From positions 22,673 to 86,672 of the IMG/VR virus record IMGVR_UViG_3300036884_000299: DNA of 64,000 nt. One strand, given 5' to 3'. Of this stretch, positions 57,753 through 63,542 are shown in pieces. Both the position numbers and the translations under genes were made by a program. Under the pieces are notes generated by a model. That model was not told the origin of the DNA. It did no database searches and was given only the letters and a program-made list of their open reading frames with translations. This DNA is from a virus. Numbering within the stretch: position 1 is the first letter of the stretch; every line of letters starts with the position of its first letter.

Positions 57753-58220
57753 TTATGAGGTTGCTCTAGTATTAGGATGATTGCCTATATCTAAAAATGT
57801 AATATACTTAACTGGTGGTTTAACACGAATGTTCTGCTGTATCTGTATAGTGATTATATCGGCTCCTGGTATATGAAAATCATATTTTCCTTGTCCTCGT
57901 GGTGTCCATTCATGATAGTCTAAGGTTTGGGCACCACCACTAGGGAGGGGAATAGTGTAAGGCAAACCATTCCCATCCCCATGTTCTACCAGATATTGTT
58001 GAACGTAGGCTATTGTATATATAACCTCCTGTTTTTCTTTTTCTGTAGAATACTTTTCTAATACTTTTTCAAGATTTTTTGTATAAGTATTTGCATGGAT
58101 AATCTTAACTATAGGCTTTGGTTTTATTTTTTGAGATACTGGAGATTTTTGATGCTTTGGTTTTTTCTTGTCCCCTTCCATAAGAGGATTGAAGTCATTG
58201 AGAATATCAGTTAACTTCAT
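57753..58220 (-). CDS. Hypothetical protein with the shared N-terminal motif
   Basis: A 155-residue protein starting MKLTDILNDFNPLMEG, then a Lys/Pro-rich linker (KKKPKHQKSPVSQKIKPKP) and a compact beta C-terminal domain (LDYHEWTPRGQGKYDFHIP, ITIQIQQNIRVKPPVKY). The N-terminal tag matches those of the proteins at 14626, 15162 and 16343. The linker separates the tag from the domain, as in many ejected or scaffold-targeted proteins; inferred. Confidence 0.5.
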   Translation of the reverse strand: MKLTDILNDFNPLMEGDKKKPKHQKSPVSQKIKPKPIVKIIHANTYTKNLEKVLEKYSTEKEKQEVIYTIAYVQQYLVEHGDGNGLPYTIPLPSGGAQTLDYHEWTPRGQGKYDFHIPGADIITIQIQQNIRVKPPVKYITFLDIGNHPNTRATS

Positions 58221-58371
58221 TTTTCTCTTTATCTTGCTTTTCCTGTACCTTTTTCACCAATCGTTTCATCCAATCATAAGCATCATCAGAAGATTCAAAA
58301 AGAATATCCCCAGAAATCTTGGTAACACTCTTCTGCTTCTGAGCCTCAGTCATTCTACTGTAGTTCTTCAT
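58207..58371 (-). CDS. Small acidic protein, MKNYS family member
   Basis: A 54-residue protein (MKNYSRMTEAQKQKSVTK...) closest to the copy at 57400. It overlaps the following gene's start by 14 bases. GGAGAAAATAGT precedes its ATG. Confidence 0.55.
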   Translation of the reverse strand: MKNYSRMTEAQKQKSVTKISGDILFESSDDAYDWMKRLVKKVQEKQDKEKNEVN

Positions 58372-58448
58372 ACTATTTTCTCCTATCTATAGATAATATA
58401 TACTATAAAATTAGTTTTGTCAAGAGAATAATAAAGAATTATTATTTT

Positions 58449-58520
58449 CAGGCCCACCAGAATTCGAATCTAGTCTAATAGTTTTGGAGACTATTGTGCT
58501 ACCAGTTACACCACGGACCT
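58449..58520 (-). tRNA. tRNA-Trp(CCA)
   Basis: A 72-nt tRNA: acceptor AGGTCCG/TGGGCCT, anticodon stem ATAGT/ACTAT, loop CTCCAAA (anticodon CCA), T-stem CTAGA/TCTGG, discriminator G as in Trp tRNAs. Confidence 0.85.
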
Positions 58521-58608
58521 ATGATTGTTCTACCCCGAGTCGGACATTGAGCCCTCCTGTATGTTACACAAACAGAAGAAATCCTGATAGTTATAATGCC
58601 TTTTCATG
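58521..58608 (-). pseudogene. Degenerate tRNA-like spacer
   Basis: Between tRNA-Gln and tRNA-Trp. ACAGGAGGGCTCAATGTCC resembles the variable-T-arm part of tRNA-Asp, with a CTGT/ACAG anticodon-like stem before it, but no acceptor partner is present. I consider it a tRNA remnant; it could also be a folded spacer. Confidence 0.3.
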
Positions 58609-58681
58609 TTGTCCCACTAGGGTTTGAACCTAGAACCTGAAAATTCAGAATCTTCCACTCTACCAGTTGAGCTATGAGACA
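58609..58681 (-). tRNA. tRNA-Gln(CUG)
   Basis: A 73-nt tRNA: acceptor TGTCTCA/TGGGACA with the T1-A72 pair usual for Gln tRNAs, D-stem GCTC/GAGT, anticodon stem GAAGA/TTTTC, loop TTCTGAA (anticodon CTG), T-loop TTCAAAC, discriminator A. Its first ten bases overlap the end of an HNH homing endonuclease gene. Confidence 0.8.
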
Positions 58682-59346
58682 ATGAATTCTGGATAATTTT
58701 TATTTATCCACCTTCGTACCTCTGTATGAGAAAGTTTCCATTCTTTTGCTACCTTCTCTACCCATCCCCATTCTTTTTTTATAGTTAACAAAAAAGGAAC
58801 CCTTTCTTTTAGGAGCCTAAGTCTTTTTTCTTCTTTAAGCTGCTCTCTCATTTGTTTACGTGCTTCAGACTCTTTCTTAAAGTTATCACTCTTTCCACAA
58901 AAGGTATCAGTTTGACTATGACAATTAGGGCACAAGAAACATAAATTTTCTATTTTATTATCATCAGAAACCCCGTTCTTATGCTCAAGCTGCAATACAA
59001 GCTTCTTTCCTTGCCATTCCCCTTCATTTCCACAAGTACATTTATAGGGTATTATTTTAGCTAATTCTTTTTTTACAGTATGTCCTTTAACTTTACTATG
59101 CTCACAAAAAATTTCTTCAAAAGGAGTCTGTCTTCTAGAAAAAACTAATTTTCTTCCTTTTTCTTTAATTTCCCTTATTAAAATAGGATCAATCTCTTTT
59201 TTAATAAGCATTTTATTAAATGTTCTGTAATTACCCCCTTTAGTAGGTAAACCGCATTTAATCATAACTTCTCGTAATGAATCTTCTGTCTTTAATAAAT
59301 ATTCAATTTCTTCTTTACTCAGAGCATATACAAAACTTATTGTCAT
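58672..59346 (-). CDS. HNH homing endonuclease adjoining tRNA-Gln
   Basis: A 224-residue protein with a Cys4/HNH module: CEHSKVKG, YKCTCGNEGEWQGK, VLQLEHKNGVSDDN, IENLCFLCPNCHSQTD. The C-terminus is helical and basic, ending in a helix-turn-helix-like part (KEWKLSHTEVRRWINK). Its TAG stop is formed by the tRNA-Gln bases 8-10. It spreads by cutting, and stands in the tRNA cluster as an insertion. Confidence 0.8.
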   Translation of the reverse strand: MTISFVYALSKEEIEYLLKTEDSLREVMIKCGLPTKGGNYRTFNKMLIKKEIDPILIREIKEKGRKLVFSRRQTPFEEIFCEHSKVKGHTVKKELAKIIPYKCTCGNEGEWQGKKLVLQLEHKNGVSDDNKIENLCFLCPNCHSQTDTFCGKSDNFKKESEARKQMREQLKEEKRLRLLKERVPFLLTIKKEWGWVEKVAKEWKLSHTEVRRWINKNYPEFIVS

Positions 59347-59461
59347 TGGAACCTCTAACTAATTAGTTAGGTTTGTTCCAATTAGTTCCTCTTGATGGTA
59401 CTGCCCCACCTCCCTAAGTTTCAAAAACTTGTATGCCACTTTTACACAAAAGAGGAAAGTA

Positions 59462-59562
59462 CGAGCCGAGCAGGAATCGAACCTACAACAAGGTGGTTAC
59501 TAAAGTACTCTCGTAAGAAAGTATTTTACAGCCACCCGCTCTACTGTTGGAGCTATCGGCTC
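59462..59562 (-). tRNA. tRNA-Asn(GUU) interrupted by a 28-nt insert in the anticodon loop
   Basis: Acceptor GAGCCGA/TCGGCTC, D-stem GCTC/GAGC, anticodon stem GGTGG/CCACC, T-stem GTAGG/CCTGC with loop TTCGATT and discriminator G form a clean tRNA. The anticodon loop is 35 nt instead of 7. Removing 28 nt after CTGT leaves CTGTTAA, the standard Asn loop, and G73 also fits Asn. The insert folds into TACTTTC-ttac-GAGAGTA, with TAAA/TTTA between it and the anticodon stem, like a short spliced intron. Confidence 0.8.
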
Positions 59563-59568
59563 AAAAAA

Positions 59569-59643
59569 TGGGAAATGTAGGAGTCGAACCTACGACCCTC
59601 TGCGTGTAAAACAGATGCTCTAAACCAACTGAGCTAATTTCCC
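59569..59643 (-). tRNA. tRNA-Val(UAC)
   Basis: A 75-nt tRNA: acceptor GGGAAAT/ATTTCCC, D-stem GCTC/GAGC, anticodon stem TCTGT/GCAGA, loop TTTACAC with TAC, T-stem GTAGG/CCTAC, discriminator A. Six bases (TTTTTT on the minus strand) separate it from the interrupted tRNA-Asn. Confidence 0.9.
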
Positions 59644-59868
59644 TTATATGTCTTGTATTAACTCTCTATAGCAATCAGGACAGAACCAATGCATTTCATG
59701 ATCATCAAGTATTTCAGAATTATAGGGGTCTTCTACATACTCAGTATTCGTAGCTCCACATCTTTCACAGGGATGTGGTTTATAGAAGGGATTCCATTTA
59801 GGACCAAATTGTACATTGTCCTCCTCGTTCTCCTCATGTTCCGACTCCATAAAATCAAAATTAAGCAT
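59644..59868 (-). CDS. Small zinc-finger protein
   Basis: A 74-residue protein with CERCGATN and FCPDCYREL, an 'E-rich + Cys4' ribbon, ending directly at tRNA-Val. AAGGAGGAAG precedes the ATG. Confidence 0.6.
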   Translation of the reverse strand: MLNFDFMESEHEENEEDNVQFGPKWNPFYKPHPCERCGATNTEYVEDPYNSEILDDHEMHWFCPDCYRELIQDI

Positions 59869-59877
59869 ACTTCCTCC

Positions 59878-60312
59878 TTATCCTACTATCATATTATGAA
59901 AGAATCCTGGTGTCAAGCGTAAAGCATTAATAATAGCTCCCATTGTTTTATTATTAAATTCGAAGGTTCTATCGGTAGCATAATCCAAATAAAGGGTTTT
60001 AGTTCTACCATCATATCCATAATAAAAAGTGCCTTCAGTGCTTTCTCCTGGCTGCATCTGCTTCTTCAATTCAGCATGAGAGGTACCACAGGAGCCTACT
60101 ACGGCGTCGAATCTGCCTTGATAGGATATAAGTAGTCCCCTGCCCCAATGGGTTCCAAAGACAGGCACTGATTGGTGTGCGTCCATTATATTAACTCCAG
60201 GGATTACCTGCTTGAAGCCAAGTTGTAATCGGGCAACCCTTAATGCTTCTTCTAATACCTCTTCTTCAATCATCATTCCTTCATCAAGTTTCAAAATGTT
60301 TTCTGTTGTCAT
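59878..60312 (-). CDS. Hypothetical protein
   Basis: Unrecognised 144-residue protein: acidic helical N-terminus, then GFKQVIPGVNIM, HWGRGLLISYQG and GSCGTSHAELKK. The ATG has no Shine-Dalgarno site; the late-type octamer ends three bases before it, so it may be made late. Confidence 0.5.
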   Translation of the reverse strand: MTTENILKLDEGMMIEEEVLEEALRVARLQLGFKQVIPGVNIMDAHQSVPVFGTHWGRGLLISYQGRFDAVVGSCGTSHAELKKQMQPGESTEGTFYYGYDGRTKTLYLDYATDRTFEFNNKTMGAIINALRLTPGFFHNMIVG

Positions 60313-60315
60313 GTA

Positions 60316-60323
60316 TAATTAGT
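60316..60323 (-). promoter_or_regulatory. Late-type motif ACTAATTA
   Basis: ACTAATTA on the minus strand ends three bases before the ATG at 60312. Confidence 0.5.
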
Positions 60324-60325
60324 AT

Positions 60326-60643
60326 TTAGAAAATCAAAGGGAATGTTGAAATAACTTGCATTCTTTTAATTGGATCTATAGCTCTAAATGCTATATCATA
60401 TGCGTATTGTTCTAACATAATAGAACCCTCTATATTTTTTTGAAAAGAATATAGTGATTCTCGCTGTCCAATAACTGTTTCAGAATAGTCAAAACCTTGT
60501 GAGCCTTTCCTACCTATAATATTAAGTTGTATACAGTCTATTATTTTAAATTCTTTTCTTTTTTGTTGCTCTTTTTGTTTTTCTTTAAGTTTTTCAAGTT
60601 TTGTTTCAAGCTCTAATATCTCTTCTTGTATTGTCATAGTCAC
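60326..60643 (-). CDS. Hypothetical protein
   Basis: Unrecognised 105-residue protein: coiled-coil N-terminus (LELETKLEKLKEKQKEQQKRKE) then a strand-rich, Gly-containing segment. AAGGAGTGACT precedes the ATG. Confidence 0.5.
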   Translation of the reverse strand: MTMTIQEEILELETKLEKLKEKQKEQQKRKEFKIIDCIQLNIIGRKGSQGFDYSETVIGQRESLYSFQKNIEGSIMLEQYAYDIAFRAIDPIKRMQVISTFPLIF

Positions 60644-60690
60644 TCCTTATCCAAAGCAGGCTCAATGCATAATAAAAACTAAAATATTAT

Positions 60691-61137
60691 TCATTTTAAT
60701 TCTTTCTTAGCACGAGCTAAAGCAAATCTTTCACCTATTGCTTTTCTTTGTTCTTCAGTAAATTCTCTTTTCTTTCTTATTTTTACAGGTTTAGCTTTGA
60801 TTATATTATTCTCTACTATATCAAAAATTTCTTGGAGTCTATTTAATACTAATCTTACATTTTGCCATGTAGGAGAATGGGAAAGCTCTATACATATATC
60901 ATCACATTCTTTATTTCTATAAAGAGGGCGTAAAGACTCTCTAATACTAGGAAAGAAATCCAATGCATCTTTTTCTTTTCCAGTAATATATAGCTTAGGT
61001 TTACCTTGGGATTGTACTGTCTTTTGTTTTCTTGATACTCTCAAAGGTTCACCATTGGCTATCTTTTCTGCTCTAGCTCTTTCTCTACCTTCTTTCATTG
61101 CTTTCTTGTGCTCATCAGTAATAATACCTTTAGGCAT
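60691..61137 (-). CDS. Basic helical protein
   Basis: A 148-residue Lys/Arg-rich protein (MPKGIITDEHKKAMKEG..., ending REFTEEQRKAIGERFALARAKKELK). Start ATG at 61137 with AGGAG upstream. The basic N- and C-termini suggest nucleic-acid binding; no family recognised. Confidence 0.5.
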   Translation of the reverse strand: MPKGIITDEHKKAMKEGRERARAEKIANGEPLRVSRKQKTVQSQGKPKLYITGKEKDALDFFPSIRESLRPLYRNKECDDICIELSHSPTWQNVRLVLNRLQEIFDIVENNIIKAKPVKIRKKREFTEEQRKAIGERFALARAKKELK

Positions 61138-61146
61138 CACATTCTC

Positions 61147-61341
61147 CTATTTAGAAAAAATATGAAGTAATCCTATCAATGCATAGATACATATAACTAT
61201 ACCTATTATACCTATTACAATCAACAATGGACTTAACACCCACCACCAGCTCCAAGCAATAGCTTTTGTAAGTTTTAATACAACAAATATAATAGTTAAT
61301 ATTGTTGTCCATGGTAAATAACAAACATTCTTTGTTTCCAT
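61147..61341 (-). CDS. Small membrane protein
   Basis: A 64-residue protein with two hydrophobic helices (TTILTIIFVVLKL and SPLLIVIGIIGIVICIYALI), possibly an inner-membrane protein or holin-like; no lysis genes are nearby. Confidence 0.55.
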   Translation of the reverse strand: METKNVCYLPWTTILTIIFVVLKLTKAIAWSWWWVLSPLLIVIGIIGIVICIYALIGLLHIFSK

Positions 61342-61351
61342 TCTAAGCTCC

Positions 61352-61636
61352 TTATTCCTTTTCCCAAAATTTAACTTGTATGCTGTCTATAAGAACTTTC
61401 TTTGCTTGTTCCTTTATATCTTCATTAAAAGGAACCTCATTAAGAGGAATTTTAGGATAAGGATAACGTCCAGAGAGTCTATCATATCCTCGTTGAACAC
61501 ACCAGTGATGCCTTTTTGTTTGTTTGGATACTTCATAATATCCATCCAGGTAAAGAGTATTATTATTATCATAAAACCAAAAATTGTATTGATACTGATG
61601 AAGATCATCAACAGGAATAATAACAGATATGTTCAT
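61352..61636 (-). CDS. Hypothetical protein
   Basis: Unrecognised 94-residue acidic/aromatic protein (MNISVIIPVDDLHQYQYNFWF..., HHWCVQRGYDRLSGRYPY). AAGGAGAAG precedes the ATG and a good promoter lies just upstream. Confidence 0.5.
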   Translation of the reverse strand: MNISVIIPVDDLHQYQYNFWFYDNNNTLYLDGYYEVSKQTKRHHWCVQRGYDRLSGRYPYPKIPLNEVPFNEDIKEQAKKVLIDSIQVKFWEKE

Positions 61637-61687
61637 TTTCTTCTCCTTGTAAAAAGTATGGTTTTATCCTCCAGCTATCTCATATAT

Positions 61688-61716
61688 AATCTACCATATT
61701 TCATTAAAAATGTCAA
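61688..61716 (-). promoter_or_regulatory. Promoter of the 61636 gene
   Basis: TTGACA (61716-61711), 17 bases, TAGATT (61693-61688) on the minus strand, immediately downstream of a terminator. Confidence 0.7.
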
Positions 61717-61721
61717 GTAGA

Positions 61722-61758
61722 AAAGATAAAAAAGAGAGAGAAGGCATCCTCTCTCTCT
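61722..61758 (-). terminator. Strong terminator of the structured-RNA transcript
   Basis: On the minus strand AGAGAGAG-gatgcctt-CTCTCTCT followed by TTTTTTATC. Confidence 0.85.
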
Positions 61759-61759
61759 A

Positions 61760-62030
61760 CTGATGCTGCTGGATTTTAGCAACCACGCCAATATTACGCT
61801 CAGGGCCTTCAACAGACACCCATCTCAGGTTGTTCCCCTAATCCTTGGTAAGGACTCGACCTCTCCACCCAGCAGCACTAGTCGTTCGCAGCAATCCCAT
61901 ATCCACCCTCTAGATTAGGTAGGTAATAATAGTATGGGAACTATTCCCGTAGGGTTGGACTTAGCCCTAATAAATATGGTACTTATAGTCAATAGCATGG
62001 CCTTATGCCTCGTACAAGCTACAACCCTAT
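61760..62030 (-). ncRNA. Large structured RNA, 3' of a GC-rich gene
   Basis: Part of a stretch of about 430 bases without a coding frame that reads well (61637-62069). On the minus strand TAGGGTTG/CAACCCTA closes a first domain, GGGAA-tag-TTCCC follows, and ACTAGTGCTGCTGG pairs over 14 positions (one mismatch) with CCAGCAGCATCAGT around a second domain containing TCCTT-acc-AAGGA and AACA/TGTT hairpins. It ends in the strong terminator, so it is a defined 3' transcript end. Function unknown: a regulatory 3' UTR or a separate RNA are both possible. Confidence 0.5.
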
Positions 62031-62069
62031 AAAGAACTTAACTAATACAATCCCTCACTATTTACCTCC

Positions 62070-62597
62070 TTACGCCTGAAACATTTTAACCCTATGGGAG
62101 CGGTCAATCATTTGGGTGATGGCTTCTCTCATATAGCTGTTCAGAGGGCGATCCCATGGATGAGTAAGCCATGATGCTACTTTGAAAGTTCCATTGACTG
62201 CCATTTCAATAGCCCTACGAAGTCCTTCTTCTCTATCGAAGGAAGGAACCGGAATCTCACTAGTTGCATCCCAGTTAGTATCACGCAACATATCCAAGTA
62301 CAGGCGATATGCTTTCGACTTGAAAATGTCTATCTTGGGGAAAGGAATTTCCTTTCCATTCTTGTCCAGCACTCCAGGCTTGTAATCTTTCATGCGCTGC
62401 AACATTTTCTGGATTGCGGGAATTTGGTGGGGCTTAAGATACCTCTTCTCATAATCGTGTCGATGGTTTACAAGAGACCATCCAATTTTGTCTTGACCTA
62501 TAGCCACGACAATTCCTATCTTGAAACCAAGGTCGTTTCTCACGTAGGTGATAATAACCTTGTTCTTTTCAAGATACTCCTTAACCATACTGTACAT
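62070..62597 (-). CDS. Hypothetical protein, GC-rich codons
   Basis: A 175-residue protein (MYSMVKEYLEKNKVIITY...). Residues 20-60 are beta-rich (GFKIGIVVAIGQDKIGWSL), the rest helical (AYRLYLDMLRDTNWDATS, SWLTHPWDRPLNSYM). It has a strong promoter, AAGGAG ribosome site and long structured 3' region, which suggests an abundant product. No family recognised. Confidence 0.55.
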   Translation of the reverse strand: MYSMVKEYLEKNKVIITYVRNDLGFKIGIVVAIGQDKIGWSLVNHRHDYEKRYLKPHQIPAIQKMLQRMKDYKPGVLDKNGKEIPFPKIDIFKSKAYRLYLDMLRDTNWDATSEIPVPSFDREEGLRRAIEMAVNGTFKVASWLTHPWDRPLNSYMREAITQMIDRSHRVKMFQA

Positions 62598-62645
62598 ATT
62601 AACTCCTTAGATTAGGTAACCGTCTAGCAGTTCCTATCTATAAAT

Positions 62646-62674
62646 AGTATACTATGGTTTTTTAAAAAAGTCAA
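62646..62674 (-). promoter_or_regulatory. Promoter of the 62597 gene
   Basis: TTGACT (62674-62669), 17 bases, TATACT (62651-62646). Confidence 0.8.
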
Positions 62675-62682
62675 TAGGAAAA

Positions 62683-62755
62683 TAGCCGATGCCAGATTTG
62701 AACTGTGCCCTAGCATCCCAAATGCCATGTGCTGCCGGATTACACCACATCGGCT
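62683..62755 (-). tRNA. tRNA-Pro(UGG)
   Basis: A 73-nt tRNA: acceptor AGCCGAT/ATCGGCT, anticodon stem TGGCA/TGCTA, loop TTTGGGA with TGG, T-loop TTCAAAT, discriminator A. The outer T-stem pairs are weak (CACAG/CTGGC). Confidence 0.75.
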
Positions 62756-63167
62756 ATAAATAATCTTTAGAGAAATGCTCTTTATTATGACAATTAGAAC
62801 ATAAAACCTCACATTTATCAATTTCTTTTTTTATATTTTTAAGTGAATACCCTCCTCTTATCATATCTGCTATATTATTTTCTTTTATAGTATCATCTTT
62901 ATGATGAAATACCAAACAAGCCGGATGACTTTCTCCACACCGTAGACATACTTTTCCTTTTTTGTACTCCTTTAACCAGAATCTTCTACTTTCTCTATAT
63001 TCTTTTTTTTGTAAAAGAATAGTGTATCTTTTGTTTATATGACGATTATGATCATAATCTTTTACACATTCCTTACACCAAGAATGTAATTTATCAGGAG
63101 TCTTTTTGGATTTTGAGAAGGAAGATATATCTTTATAAGCATTACATCTAAAACATTTCTTTTCCAT
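62754..63167 (-). CDS. HNH homing endonuclease between two tRNA-Pro
   Basis: A 137-residue protein with CFRCNAYKD, WCKECVKDYD, then CLRCGESHPACLVFHHKDD, CEVLCSNCHNKEH, i.e. two Cys pairs and the HH...N...H core. The ATG at 63167 lies three bases after the octamer ACTAATTG; a TTG start two codons earlier is less likely. The stop sits on the 5' end of tRNA-Pro, as in the other HNH gene beside tRNA-Gln. Confidence 0.8.
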   Translation of the reverse strand: MEKKCFRCNAYKDISSFSKSKKTPDKLHSWCKECVKDYDHNRHINKRYTILLQKKEYRESRRFWLKEYKKGKVCLRCGESHPACLVFHHKDDTIKENNIADMIRGGYSLKNIKKEIDKCEVLCSNCHNKEHFSKDYL

Positions 63168-63170
63168 ACA

Positions 63171-63178
63171 CAATTAGT
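63171..63178 (-). promoter_or_regulatory. Late-type motif ACTAATTG before an HNH endonuclease
   Basis: ACTAATTG on the minus strand ends three bases before the ATG at 63167. Confidence 0.5.
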
Positions 63179-63189
63179 GTTTTGAGAAA

Positions 63190-63268
63190 GGGAATGTATT
63201 CCCAAATCAGAATTCTCTAGTCAACTGATGGCCCCAAACCACCCGCTCTACTATCTGAGCTACATCCC
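63190..63268 (-). tRNA. tRNA-Pro(UGG)-like gene with abnormal T-arm
   Basis: The 5' half is good: acceptor GGGATGT, TA, D-stem GCTC/GAGC, anticodon stem GGTGG/CCATC, loop TTTGGGG with TGG. The acceptor partner ACATTCC is present, 79 bases later, but no normal T-stem or T-loop can be drawn between. It is either decayed, or processed in an unusual way. Confidence 0.45.
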
Positions 63269-63274
63269 GATATA

Positions 63275-63532
63275 TTACCAATCTCTCTGAAGCATATGAT
63301 CTTTCATAATTTGACTCTCTGGGGTTACAGGTGGCTTTACATAATTAGGATCAGCCCCCCATGCTGCTTTTGCTTTTGTTCTCTGGTCTACAGGCACATC
63401 AATGGGAGTGCCTAACATTACATTGATTTCAATATACAGCTTAGTCAATTCCTCTGTCAAGTCCCTCTGTTGGTTTAGTCTGAGTCTAAGTAAATCCAAT
63501 TTAGCTGCTATTTTGTTTACATCTATATCCAT
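63275..63532 (-). CDS. Hypothetical helical protein
   Basis: Unrecognised 85-residue protein: helical N-terminus (MDIDVNKIAAKLDLLRLRLN...) and a Pro-rich end. AAGGAGATTTAT precedes the ATG. Confidence 0.5.
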   Translation of the reverse strand: MDIDVNKIAAKLDLLRLRLNQQRDLTEELTKLYIEINVMLGTPIDVPVDQRTKAKAAWGADPNYVKPPVTPESQIMKDHMLQRDW

Positions 63533-63542
63533 ATAAATCTCC

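Noticed and set aside
57760-58371. Repetitive gene starts suggesting a CRISPR-like array
   Set aside because: The repeats are paralogous coding sequences with ribosome sites, not regularly spaced direct repeats with spacers. No CRISPR array was found in the window.
59462-59562. Group I intron in tRNA-Asn
   Set aside because: The insert is only 28 nt, too short for any self-splicing intron core.
61850-61885. T-arm-like GGTCGAGTCC suggesting another tRNA
   Set aside because: No acceptor or anticodon arm fits around it; the bases are better explained by the helices of the structured RNA.
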